Source of the DNA: a virus
DNA length: 64,000 nt
Virus record (IMG/VR): IMGVR_UViG_3300046794_000505
Location: 1 to 64,000 of that record
Reading direction: 5' to 3' (one strand)
In this document: positions 7,039 through 14,700 of the stretch, in pieces
How positions within the stretch are numbered: position 1 is the first letter of the stretch
Layout: each line of letters opens with the position of its first letter
The notes under the pieces: generated by a model
The model's input: only the letters and a program-made list of their open reading frames with translations
Databases searched by the model: none
Told to the model about the DNA's origin: nothing
Position numbers and translations under genes: made by a program

Positions 7039-7190
7039 TTGATACCATCCGTTTTGGTTGAATTTTGGTGCAGATGGCTGGCGCTGAACTCCAGCATTCG
7101 TAACGTTCTAGTGGCTGATCGCTCTATCCACGTTCCGCTATGTACTGGATTTAAAATCCAGCTCTTGCGTATCAGTCTACGCATTTATCT

Positions 7191-7285
7191 GCATCGGTAA
7201 CCGCTCCAATCCCGCTGACGCCTTGAGCCAATCGTTTTACGGTGGCCTGTACTTGCGGTTTTGTGCGCTGAGCGGTTACCGATGC
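7191..7285 (-). repeat. Long-stem element 1 (16-bp perfect inverted repeat)
   Basis: Arms 7191-7206 and 7270-7285 are perfectly complementary and enclose a 63-base core containing GCTGACG on the plus strand near the left and TTTGTGCGCTGAG near the right. The outer ends GCATCGG/CCGATGC are shared with element 2. Confidence 0.85.
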
Positions 7286-7408
7286 AACCTCTTTCGAGGT
7301 AATCGGGATACAGAAGACCTTGAGCTATTCAACCACTACCGGGCAAGGGCCCCTGGTCCGTGATGACCGGACTCAAGTTCGTCTACTCGACGCAGCGCTC
7401 TCTCTTTC

Positions 7409-7521
7409 TGCATCGGAGTTTGATCTGTGACTACTGCTGACGTCTGCTTGCGGCTACCGGTGCCACCCGGAAATTTGTGCGCTCGGTCACAGCGTTTTCA
7501 TTCAGATCAAACTCCGATGCA
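7409..7521 (-). repeat. Long-stem element 2 (19-bp perfect inverted repeat)
   Basis: Arms 7409-7427 and 7503-7521 are perfectly complementary; an inner CTGTGAC/GTCACAG (7425-7431 with 7486-7492) continues the stem after a bulge. The core again carries GCTGACG and TTTGTGCGCT, as in element 1, so the two look like related RNA domains rather than chance palindromes. Confidence 0.85.
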
Positions 7522-7704
7522 GCCTGGTCACCCAGGTCATATCGGTGCAGTGATTCTGTATCCGAAGTAGGTCGGATCGGGATGCAAGCCCATTATGCCA
7601 GTCAGCCACCTATCGGCCTGTGTCACCCCCTCATGACGCGTTCGGGGTCTTACGCGGCGATCCAGACTTATTGAAAAAGATTCCAGGGTCGCATCTCTCT
7701 TTTA

Positions 7705-7779
7705 TGGCTGGCAATGGAGGATTCGAACCTCCGACTTCCCGGTTAACAGCCGGGCGTTCTACCGCTGAACTAATCGCCA
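7705..7779 (-). tRNA. tRNA-Asn(GTT)
   Basis: 75 nt with encoded CCA. Acceptor TGGCGAT/ATTGCCA pairs fully (one G-T), the anticodon loop is CTGTTAA (GTT), and the T arm is GGAGG-TTCGAAT-CCTCC. D arm contains TTCAGCGGTAGAAC. Confidence 0.93.
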
Positions 7780-7782
7780 ATT

Positions 7783-7857
7783 TGGTTGCGAGGGCTGGAA
7801 TTGCACCAGCGACCTTCGGGTTATGAGCCCGACGAGATACTACTTCTCCACCACGCA
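7783..7857 (-). tRNA. tRNA-Met(CAT)
   Basis: 75 nt with encoded ACCA end. Anticodon loop CTCATAA (CAT) on a CGGG/CCCG stem. Acceptor TGCGTGG/CCTCGCA has one T-T mismatch at the fifth pair, and the T loop is TGCAATT instead of TTCGAAT. It could be elongator Met or a lysidine-modified Ile(AUA) tRNA; the anticodon alone cannot decide. Confidence 0.88.
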
Positions 7858-8224
7858 ATAACTTTGTATTCGTGTGATCCCTGACCTGACGAGTGCATCA
7901 GGACGAGTGAGTTCTTCAACCAAGCCAAGAACCACGCGAATAAAAAGTGTGCCTGTCTTTCCAAGCTGCCAGCGACCCCTACTTACTGATCCCGCCATCC
8001 CACCACAGCAGGTCTATCAGTGTTCAAGGACGGTTCCCCGGGCGGAACACAATGAGATTGAACCCAGTACCGTACTGCGTGGGATTTTTAGCCGCCCTCT
8101 CCACGCCCTGACGTCCAGCTACCTAACTCTTCGTGGAAACAACACTTTGGGTCAGCCCTGCTGGCCGGGGTACTACCCTCAACTCTCAATCAGTGAGTGC
8201 ACAATAAAACAACGCGAGGATGAA
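7858..8224 (-). ncRNA. Candidate large structured RNA, 5' portion
   Basis: About 365 bp without a credible gene. Minus-strand helices include a junction closed by TATTCGCGTG/CACACGAATA (7867-7876 with 7933-7942, one mismatch) holding two hairpins, GTTCTT/AAGAAC (7911-7932) and CCTGA/TCAGG (7885-7902); GTTCC/GGAAC (8033-8048); and AGTA/TACT within CCC/GGG (8063-8083). Helix density matches the segment on the other side of the tRNA-Asn/tRNA-Met pair, so both may belong to one transcript with embedded tRNAs. Confidence 0.5.
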
Positions 8225-9292
8225 TTACAACCCCGCGTCGTTATCAAATACCGTTATTTTTTCATCGGTGGATCCGATAACCGTATTCCGGCCGTATTCC
8301 TCGGCGGCGGCCGTTATGGCAGCGTCCACTGTCTCATGGGATGGCATAGCGGCCACGGCGGCCAGATCGACATAGGACCCAAGAATCGGCACTTGATCTT
8401 GATCATAGAATTTCTTCAGAAATTCTTTGATGAAAAACCAGTACGCACCAAAATTCCGGTATGCCTGAGGGTCTTGGACCAACAATGCTCGAATGTTTTC
8501 TGCATATTTTGGGGGCGTCGCGATCTTGTGGACTATCTGTTCTTCCATGAGCTGATCAGTCTGCTCTGACAGCTGAACTTCGGCTGGTGGTTCAGTTTCT
8601 ACGATTGGCTCGACTGCCACCACTGGCTGCTCAATCGCTGGCTCAGGCTCGGTGCTGACTTCGTGCACAATCGGAGCAGCAGCGACCGGTTCAGCAGCTA
8701 GCAACGGCTCCTGCTTCTTCACCCCACGAATATGCCTGGCGATCACGGTCCCGTCCTTGCGGACATGCGGGGCTATCAGTTTATGGCTGATCAGGAGCGC
8801 CTTGATCATCTGCGGATCATTCTTGGTGGCCCGGACCTTCACCCGAAACTCTTCGATCGGCATGGCGATAATGCCGCCGAAGAAACGCGGATCATCGTAG
8901 TGGTTCAGGTAGGCCTGTTTCGCCTCTTCCATGCTGCCAAATCCTAGGAAGATTTTATCCTCATCGAAGACGTCCCAGTCTTTGCGCTTCATCTGGCGGA
9001 CGATATAGACCTCTGGCGCGGATTCGTCCGGGCCGACGTAAACGTCCACTGGATCACCGTCGACACCCAGGCTGCCGGTAATTTCCCCGTAGGCGTGGGC
9101 GAATTCGGTCCGCCATGGTTTGCCGGTTTCGTCGACGCCTTCGCGGATGGTCCCGGCCGGGTTTTCGATCACCAGATTGAAGCCGGCGAACTTCAGGTTT
9201 GTGGTATCGCCTTCGACTTGGACGCTGCCGCCAGTGGAGCTCAGGGTCTCCAGCGGCAGCGACTTGATCAGCAAATAAAGTGGCTCAGTCAT
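8225..9292 (-). CDS. Head-module protein with inorganic-pyrophosphatase-like domain
   Basis: 355 residues. The N-terminal half has the InPase-like pattern common in phage head operons: GKPWRTEFAHAYGEITGS, DGDPVDVYVGPDESAPEVYIV, DWDVFDEDKIFLGF, EEAKQAYLNHYDDPRFFGG. A Pro/Glu/Val/Ala-rich linker follows (about residues 195-250), then a C-terminal segment of unknown fold. Its start overlaps the end of the MuF gene by 8 bases. Whether it hydrolyses pyrophosphate is not known; such domains sit next to minor head proteins and may be processing or assembly factors. Confidence 0.8.
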   Translation of the reverse strand: MTEPLYLLIKSLPLETLSSTGGSVQVEGDTTNLKFAGFNLVIENPAGTIREGVDETGKPWRTEFAHAYGEITGSLGVDGDPVDVYVGPDESAPEVYIVRQMKRKDWDVFDEDKIFLGFGSMEEAKQAYLNHYDDPRFFGGIIAMPIEEFRVKVRATKNDPQMIKALLISHKLIAPHVRKDGTVIARHIRGVKKQEPLLAAEPVAAAPIVHEVSTEPEPAIEQPVVAVEPIVETEPPAEVQLSEQTDQLMEEQIVHKIATPPKYAENIRALLVQDPQAYRNFGAYWFFIKEFLKKFYDQDQVPILGSYVDLAAVAAMPSHETVDAAITAAAEEYGRNTVIGSTDEKITVFDNDAGL

Positions 9293-10454
9293 GCTTCGGG
9301 CGCTCCGGTGCTTTCAGTTTGTCGTCGAGCCACGCGCTGAATTTCGCGTCGCCGGCCTTCTCGCGTTGTTTGATGGTTAGCCAGATTCCCCTGCATGAGG
9401 GATGTTGTACGCCTGCGGCTGGCCAGTACATCTCATCTGGTGTCCGCGGCATCATCACTCCGCTGACCCGCTTCATTGGTGCAGCCGACCGCCCAATGTT
9501 CGTTTTTCCCGGCCAAATCTGAGTGTCCGGATTCTTGATCTTCTGCGCCGGATCCACCACGGTGAATTCCTGTCCGTCGATCTTGCGGCAGAACGCGCAC
9601 GCACCTTGATAGCGTTCCTGGCGCCGAACCATGGTCCCAGGGTCCAACGACGCGATAAACCCTTGGTTCGAGTTCTCCGATGCTTCGGTCATGGCGATGC
9701 GGCGCCAGTCGCGATTCAGGGTACCGAATTCGTCGAGCAGTTGAGTCTGCAAGCTGGAAGCGGTCGCCGCCGTATCGCCGATGAATTCGGCCTCTTGATG
9801 CGCCAGAATCACCCGCTTGATCCGGTGACGTAGACTATCGGTCAGACCGACGATGTTCTCCGCGCAGCGCGCCTGACCGAACTCCATGATTGCCCGCTGC
9901 GTGCGGTTGATGCCGAACATAGCCTCGCAGGCTGCCGGCGTCTCAGGGATCTGCGGCAGCAGCTTGGCAACGGCCGGGGCCTCCAGTTCAAGCTTGGCCT
10001 CTTGCACCTTGCCCATGATCGTCGACTTGGTCGCCATCCATTCAGAGGCAGTGCGGGCGAACTCCGGCGGCAGGTAGCGCTGGGCAATGTAGTCGACCAG
10101 CAGCGACCAGTCGTCAATGCCGAACTGGGCCGGGGGAATCGATTCCAGGTAGAGTTTCGCCAGGCGCAGCTCGTCGGGCGTCCACTTCAGGACCCCGCCA
10201 GCGAACGCGGCCGGCACCTCAGCCCCTGGCCGGAAGTGCTCACCCTTGATCCACTCGTCCAGCTCGGTCTGCACACCGTGAATCTGCAACAGGCCGCGTT
10301 GGGTGAAGCGCTCGATCAGTTCACGGACAAATGGGGATTCGTGCGGGCGCGTGGTGCCGTCGTCGCCCCCTTCGCCAATCGCCTTGTACATCGCCTCGAT
10401 GCCCTGGTCGAAGGCATGGTCTGGAACGCTTGAAACGTCGATAAACTGTGACAT
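9285..10454 (-). CDS. Minor head protein, MuF / SPP1 gp7-like
   Basis: 389 residues. The start at 10454 is favoured by AAAGGA seven bases before ATG. The C-terminal third carries the MuF-type pattern: RIAMTEASENSNQGFIAS, YQGACAFCRKIDGQEFTVV, then GVQHPSCRGIWLTI, with Cys and His positions typical of phage head morphogenesis proteins. It binds near the portal and may be ejected with DNA. Encoded downstream of portal, though a plus-strand gene block separates them. Confidence 0.87.
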   Translation of the reverse strand: MSQFIDVSSVPDHAFDQGIEAMYKAIGEGGDDGTTRPHESPFVRELIERFTQRGLLQIHGVQTELDEWIKGEHFRPGAEVPAAFAGGVLKWTPDELRLAKLYLESIPPAQFGIDDWSLLVDYIAQRYLPPEFARTASEWMATKSTIMGKVQEAKLELEAPAVAKLLPQIPETPAACEAMFGINRTQRAIMEFGQARCAENIVGLTDSLRHRIKRVILAHQEAEFIGDTAATASSLQTQLLDEFGTLNRDWRRIAMTEASENSNQGFIASLDPGTMVRRQERYQGACAFCRKIDGQEFTVVDPAQKIKNPDTQIWPGKTNIGRSAAPMKRVSGVMMPRTPDEMYWPAAGVQHPSCRGIWLTIKQREKAGDAKFSAWLDDKLKAPERPKHD

Positions 10455-10488
10455 ACAGGTGTCCTTTGAGTTCTCAAGGCACCTTGGG

Positions 10489-10496
10489 GTCACGAC
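10489..10496 (-). promoter_or_regulatory. GTCGTGAC motif upstream of MuF gene
   Basis: One of five copies of GTCGTGAC found in the window, all in gaps beside structural genes. It lies 35 bp upstream of the MuF start on the coding strand and is followed by CCCAAGG. Confidence 0.5.
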
Positions 10497-10507
10497 ACAT
10501 CAAACAG

Positions 10508-10536
10508 TTGCATTGATGTTGCGAGTGCAATATATT
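10508..10536 (+). promoter_or_regulatory. Sigma70-type promoter of first plus-strand block
   Basis: TTGCAT and TATATT with exactly 17 bp between, 30 bp ahead of the first gene of the block. The spacer contains TTGC and TGCAA repeats like those at the 52-kb promoters. Confidence 0.65.
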
Positions 10537-10565
10537 GGAGTCATAGACAGAAAAAGGAACGCATC

Positions 10566-11153
10566 ATGATTGTTTACCACAGAGACAACATCGTTGAAAA
10601 CGCGATGATCCTCGCGGCCAATGCCCACCGGGGTGAGTTCCGGAAACAGAGCAACACCCCTTACATTCTCCATCCGATGCAGGTCGCCACCTTGGTGATG
10701 CAGCACGGCGGTTCGATTGAACAAATCGCTGGTGCCTGGATGCACGACGTGATCGAGGACTGCGGTGCCGATTATGAGTTAGCGATCCAGTTCGCCTGCG
10801 GCAAGCACGTCCTTCGGTTGGTGCAGGCCTGCAGCGATTGCGCGCCAGCCACCGGCGAGGTCAAAGCACCCTGGCAAGATCGGAAGAACTTCTACATCGA
10901 CGGGATCAAGAATCACCCAGGTGATGCGCTGCTGATCATCGCCTGCGACAAGCTGGCCAACATCACCGACAGCGTCGAAGGCCTGAAGCGGGGCGAGGAC
11001 GTCATGAGCCTGTTCAACTGCACCCGGGACCAGACGCTCTGGTATTACTGCGCCGTGTTCAAGCAGCTGGAGCTGTATGGCGATGCTAGGGTTCAGAAAG
11101 TCGCCAAGCTGATCGACGCACAAATTCTGATGCTGGACGCACTGAGCGCATGA
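10566..11153 (+). CDS. (p)ppGpp hydrolase-like HD protein (MESH1/SpoT-type)
   Basis: 195 residues with the HD pattern of small alarmone hydrolases: NAHRGEFRK near residue 19, YILHP (His36), AGAWMHDVIEDC (His60-Asp61, Glu64-Asp65) and IIACDKLANITDSVE (Asp128, Asn132). These match the metal ligands and catalytic residues known for the MESH1/SpoT hydrolase family. It would remove ppGpp in the cytoplasm and so block the stringent response during infection; that role is inferred. No synthetase domain is present. First gene of a plus-strand block behind a good promoter; AAGGAA precedes the ATG. Confidence 0.85.
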   Translation: MIVYHRDNIVENAMILAANAHRGEFRKQSNTPYILHPMQVATLVMQHGGSIEQIAGAWMHDVIEDCGADYELAIQFACGKHVLRLVQACSDCAPATGEVKAPWQDRKNFYIDGIKNHPGDALLIIACDKLANITDSVEGLKRGEDVMSLFNCTRDQTLWYYCAVFKQLELYGDARVQKVAKLIDAQILMLDALSA

Positions 11154-11181
11154 TAATCGGGCCGCCACGTAGAGGAATGAT

Positions 11182-11670
11182 ATGAACATCAATCACCCAG
11201 ACCAACCGTTGATACAAGACGAAAATCATGTAACTAGGTTCAAGAAAAACCGTATCGTCGAATACCTCTTGGACAATGGCCCGTTCGACATGAACAAGCT
11301 GGCCATGCTTGAATTCGACGATGAAGACCGCCAGCAGTTCGCCCAACTGATCGGCTACAGCCTTGGCGGCTATGGCGATCTGAGCTATGTCAGTGATGAG
11401 GCTTACGAGCGCGCTACCACGCAGAGTGATGAACGCCGAATCGCCGCCTGCCTCAAGGCTTGCGAAGGCATCAGCACCGAAGTGCTGGAGCTCAATGCTG
11501 AGGCCGGCGGCGTTGCAACACTTGAACGCCAGCGCAACGAAGCACTTGCTGCCCTCAATTCTCTGATCCTGTTCACCAACCCGACCAAGACCAATGCTGT
11601 CGCGCTCAATCACGCATTGCGCGTGGCTGGGCAGTACAAGGCGACTATTGGACAGCAGGCCGAGCAATGA
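11182..11670 (+). CDS. Hypothetical phage protein
   Basis: 162 residues, acidic and helical. The segment QQFAQLIGYSLGGYGDLSYV looks like a motif seen in small phage proteins, and the second half is helical (ACLKACEGISTEVLELNAEAG). Follows the alarmone hydrolase-like gene and overlaps the next gene by ATGA. Function unknown. Confidence 0.75.
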   Translation: MNINHPDQPLIQDENHVTRFKKNRIVEYLLDNGPFDMNKLAMLEFDDEDRQQFAQLIGYSLGGYGDLSYVSDEAYERATTQSDERRIAACLKACEGISTEVLELNAEAGGVATLERQRNEALAALNSLILFTNPTKTNAVALNHALRVAGQYKATIGQQAEQ

Positions 11671-11885
11671 TCCGCTGCTGCCGCGATCGCTGCGAACCTG
11701 GCACGGAGTGCGGTTGCCCGACCTGCTCAGCCAAGAAATACCCGCAATACGCACGGGCCCAGCGCCAGGAAATCGAACAGATGGCCGGGATCTGTCCGGG
11801 CTGCCAGGGGATGCTGGTCTACCGCAACGACATCATGGTCCATTCAAGCCCACGAAGCACTTGCCCGGGAGTTATCAGGCGATGA
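11667..11885 (+). CDS. Small cysteine-rich protein
   Basis: 72 residues with CxxxC and CGCPTC near the start and CPGC in the middle, suggesting one or two zinc knuckles. Overlaps both neighbours by four bases. Function unknown. Confidence 0.7.
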   Translation: MIRCCRDRCEPGTECGCPTCSAKKYPQYARAQRQEIEQMAGICPGCQGMLVYRNDIMVHSSPRSTCPGVIRR

Positions 11886-12604
11886 GTATTTGCGATTGTA
11901 ATCAAGGCCGATTGGCCTGTAGTTGTAAGACTGCGACACCATTAGAAGTGCAGCGCCACCGCTGTCTGATCGGTGCATATCCTAATGCTGCCTGGGCAGA
12001 AATGGTTCGCGCATCCGAATTTGACGCCGCCCAATCCGAACTGGCTACGCTGCGGGAAGAGCTGGACACCTCAAAGCGCAATGAGCATAACTCTGAAGTT
12101 GCGTACAAGGCTGCAATCGAAAAGCAGGAAGAGTTGCGGGAAGACTTCGACATTGTCTCTGAAGAGCGGGACAACGCTAAGCGCAACGCCTCGGCCTTCG
12201 AGGAACGCATGGGCAACCTGCAAGTCGAGAACGGCGAGCTGCAACAGCGCCTGACAGCCGCCGAGCAGCGGAATGCGGAGCTTGAGGCATTGCTTGATAC
12301 GCCGCATACCTCAGATTGGTTCGAAGGCGTGAAGCTCGAAGCTGGCCACCAAATTAAACGCTGGGGTTCGGAGCATGACGCCGGTAAAGGCCCCGCCGAC
12401 TGGTTCTGGTTGATCGGCTACCTTGCGCAGAAGGCCATGGGGGCGCAGATGCTCGGCAATGACGAAAAAGCCAAGCACCACACTATCAGTACCGGGGCCG
12501 CTCTTTTGAACTGGTTCCGCGCAATCGCTGGCGACAGCAATGTGATGCGCCCCGGTATCGACGCAGCCTGTGCCAAACCCACCGAATCGGGAGCAAGCGA
12601 ATGA
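11882..12604 (+). CDS. Coiled-coil phage protein
   Basis: 240 residues from the ATG at 11882, which overlaps the previous stop (ATGA). A Cys-rich N-terminus (CDCNQGRLACSC) is followed by a long coiled coil (about residues 45-140, rich in Glu, Arg and Leu) and a globular end with EAGHQIKRWGSEHDAGKGPA and WFWLIGYLAQKA, a domain frequent in small accessory proteins of Gram-negative phages. Function unknown. Confidence 0.75.
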   Translation: MSICDCNQGRLACSCKTATPLEVQRHRCLIGAYPNAAWAEMVRASEFDAAQSELATLREELDTSKRNEHNSEVAYKAAIEKQEELREDFDIVSEERDNAKRNASAFEERMGNLQVENGELQQRLTAAEQRNAELEALLDTPHTSDWFEGVKLEAGHQIKRWGSEHDAGKGPADWFWLIGYLAQKAMGAQMLGNDEKAKHHTISTGAALLNWFRAIAGDSNVMRPGIDAACAKPTESGASE

Positions 12605-13275
12605 GCAGTAAAATTGAAGTCAAAGTAACTGACAGCGGCGTTAAGTTCGGCGGCGCATGGTTTTCTCATGAGCGCATTACCGGCTATACCGCTGAGCAAC
12701 TGAATTCGGGCAACTGCGCCATAACAGGTCGCGAGTATATGAAGTGGCTCGCAAATGCCTCCGCCCCTGTCGTCGAGCGCCAGCCGGTGGCAATTTATAT
12801 GCACATGGATGAGCTTTCCCTGTTTACGAGTGAGGATGTGTCAGGCGGTGTAGCTGCTGTGAGTAAGCGCCCTGGCGACGGCATGACTGCGCTCTACACC
12901 GCCCCGCCCGAACTCGCCGAACTGCAAGCCACCATCGCACGGCTGACGGCAGATCTTAAGATTCGGGATCGTGAGCTTGAGATAGCCGCAGAACAAGCTG
13001 ATGACCTGCAAGTCGAGATCGAGCGGCTGAAGGGTGGGCAGGGTGAGCCAGTGGCTTATCGATGGAGGATTATCGGCAGCAAAGAATGGGCGCTTTCTAC
13101 CACATATCCATTGGTAAGCGATCAGTTTGAAACTGTACCTCTCTACACCTCGCAGCCCGCGCCGGTATCGGTGGTTCTGCCAGAGCCCCATGGCAAACAA
13201 TCAAACCTGAAGGACACCCAATATGCCATGGGCTGGAACGCCTGCCTCGACACGGTCAAGGAGCTGAATCAATGA
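12601..13275 (+). CDS. Coiled-coil phage protein
   Basis: 224 residues with a central coiled coil (LAELQATIARLTADLKIRD) and two TALYTAPP / VPLYTSQP segments, a motif common in Pseudomonas phage accessory proteins, which often precede short coiled coils. Ends in a QYAMGWNACLDTVKEL helix. Coupled by overlap to both neighbours. Function unknown. Confidence 0.75.
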   Translation: MSSKIEVKVTDSGVKFGGAWFSHERITGYTAEQLNSGNCAITGREYMKWLANASAPVVERQPVAIYMHMDELSLFTSEDVSGGVAAVSKRPGDGMTALYTAPPELAELQATIARLTADLKIRDRELEIAAEQADDLQVEIERLKGGQGEPVAYRWRIIGSKEWALSTTYPLVSDQFETVPLYTSQPAPVSVVLPEPHGKQSNLKDTQYAMGWNACLDTVKELNQ

Positions 13276-13460
13276 ACAACAACCGCAGCGGCACAAGCCA
13301 GCTATCCATGAGCGTTCCCAAATTCCGCGCTGAGCTGCACAAGGCTTATATAGCTGGCGGCTTGGCAGCTCGTGCATGCCCAACCGGTTTCGAGTTTGAT
13401 GAGGAGGCCAAACGCCGAGAGTTCGTCAAGCAGGCAATCATTGATTTGAATTGGAGATAG
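13272..13460 (+). CDS. Small hypothetical protein
   Basis: 62 residues, helical and basic (FRAELHKAYIAGGLAARACP). Start overlaps the previous stop by ATGA. Nothing recognised. Confidence 0.65.
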   Translation: MNNNRSGTSQLSMSVPKFRAELHKAYIAGGLAARACPTGFEFDEEAKRREFVKQAIIDLNWR

Positions 13461-13465
13461 TCGGG

Positions 13466-14125
13466 ATGAGCGATCTTAGCGAAAAACCAAAACCGAATAA
13501 CGCCCCTACCTACATGTGCTTGTACCCAGGGCTTGCAGAAATTGCACGGGCGAATGGTTACGCACTGGCCGTGCACGGCTCACTTGCACGGGACATGGAC
13601 TTGATAGCGGTGCCGTGGATCGAATCGCCAGAGCCACCCGAGAAAGTTATTGCGGCGATTGAGTCGCAATTTGCCATTAAAAGGATCGGCGAATTAACCG
13701 GAGCCCCGCACGGACGGATGATTCAGACGATAGGCATAAGTTTCGGAGAGTGCTTTATCGACCTTAGCTTCATGCCGGCCACCTCTACAGAATCACCAAA
13801 AGGAAGTGGTTCTCTGGATTTCACCTACAGTTCTACCCAATCTACCAGCTGCGCCGGATGCGGCAAACACAAACACACCCCGTTGCGCGTAGACGCCATG
13901 GGCGGCTATGTCTGTCTGACCTGCATCGATGAGCGCCTGGAAGCACTGCTGATCGAGGAGTCGGCACGTGACGCCGAACCTGACTGGGATGGATGCCGGG
14001 AGATCTCTAATCTGCCTTTGGTTCACGATGACCTGCAAGCCTTCAGCGCCGACCCAACAGAAGATAATGCCATTTCTGTCGTGCAGGCGATCGTCATGGC
14101 TATCACACGGAAACCAGCAGAATGA
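13466..14125 (+). CDS. Nucleotidyltransferase-like protein with zinc ribbon
   Basis: 219 residues. The N-terminal part has the minimal nucleotidyltransferase signature: YALAVHGSLARDMDLIAVPW, with Gly-Ser and two Asp spaced as in the GSxxRDxDL motif, and a later ECFIDLSFM strand that could supply the third acidic residue. The C-terminal part has CAGCGKHKH ... CLTC, a zinc-binding pair. Start at 13466, with GGAG nine bases upstream. Phage proteins of this type are known but their substrate is not; tRNA or protein nucleotidylation are possibilities. Confidence 0.75.
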   Translation: MSDLSEKPKPNNAPTYMCLYPGLAEIARANGYALAVHGSLARDMDLIAVPWIESPEPPEKVIAAIESQFAIKRIGELTGAPHGRMIQTIGISFGECFIDLSFMPATSTESPKGSGSLDFTYSSTQSTSCAGCGKHKHTPLRVDAMGGYVCLTCIDERLEALLIEESARDAEPDWDGCREISNLPLVHDDLQAFSADPTEDNAISVVQAIVMAITRKPAE

Positions 14126-14664
14126 TCGACCTCACCTACCTGCGTGCGGAGCTTGTCCGCGCGCAACAAGAGGGGCAGTCGCTGGTGCGCGTCAGTGCCT
14201 CAGAACTCCAATCGGTGATCAATCGGCTGGACCGCCACGAGGAGCATGGCGACAAGGTCCCGAAGCTCTTCGGCTACATAATCTCCAGCGACCTGCGCAA
14301 CCTTCGAGTCGGCTCGCACATGTTCGCCAAGGTGAAACGCAAGGGCACGGGACGGTTCGATTGTCCTGTCTACTTCCTTGATATGCCTGATCAGGAAAAA
14401 CCGCCGGTGCCGGACGGCGTTTATTACGATGCTGATGCCGACTATTTCTACAGCGAACTCAATGGCACCGGGATGGGGATGGCCTTCTGGGAGGCTTGGC
14501 GCAAGCGCAAGGATGATTTCCCTGCCAGGCCGATGACTGCTATGGAACGTCAGGCCCTGGAAGATCTTGATGACTGTATACCGGATTTCAGTCCGGGTTC
14601 CGGAAACAGGGCCCGACGCCGCGCTACATCCCTCGGATTATCTATCCCTGTCGAGAAGACGTGA
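14122..14664 (+). CDS. Hypothetical phage protein
   Basis: 180 residues. The first 35 residues (YLRAELVRAQQEGQSLVRV, LQSVINRL) match the start of the protein at 22515-22790, so the two share a small N-terminal domain. The middle, YIISSDLRNLRVGSHMFAKV, appears beta-rich. Coupled by ATGA to the nucleotidyltransferase-like gene. Function unknown. Confidence 0.72.
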   Translation: MIDLTYLRAELVRAQQEGQSLVRVSASELQSVINRLDRHEEHGDKVPKLFGYIISSDLRNLRVGSHMFAKVKRKGTGRFDCPVYFLDMPDQEKPPVPDGVYYDADADYFYSELNGTGMGMAFWEAWRKRKDDFPARPMTAMERQALEDLDDCIPDFSPGSGNRARRRATSLGLSIPVEKT

Positions 14665-14700
14665 CGCCAAGATGGTCAGACCAAAACGGAGCACTATCTC

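Larger units (their letters stand above)
7060..7704 (-). ncRNA. Candidate large structured RNA, 3' portion
   Basis: No gene is credible here, yet the sequence is dense with helices that read best on the minus strand: a four-hairpin domain closed by TGCAGAT/ATCTGCA (7069-7193), two very long stems (16 and 19 bp), a perfect stem with a GAAA tetraloop (7287-7300), another with a GTGA tetraloop (7523-7536), GTCCG/CGGAC inside CTTGAG/CTCAAG (7319-7377), and ATCCGA/TCGGAT (7560-7577). GNRA loops and multibranched junctions indicate a folded RNA. Size and position among phage tRNAs recall the GOLLD/ROOL classes of large phage RNAs, but I cannot confirm membership. Confidence 0.6.

Noticed and set aside
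7141-7160. Possible tRNA-Leu(TAA) on the plus strand or UAA suppressor on the minus strand
   Set aside because: The anticodon-like arm is perfect but D and T arms of a tRNA are missing on either strand; treated as part of the structured RNA.
7191-7521. Hammerhead or twister ribozyme in the long-stem elements
   Set aside because: The conserved ribozyme cores (CUGANGA...GAAA for hammerhead) were not found; GCTGACG alone is insufficient.
7874-8569. 231-codon plus-strand frame
   Set aside because: It spans the structured RNA and the end of the pyrophosphatase-like gene, lacks a ribosome site and has no recognisable pattern.
11594-11881. Extended start of the 11882 gene
   Set aside because: The extension overlaps two other genes; the ATG at 11882 overlaps the preceding stop like its neighbours.
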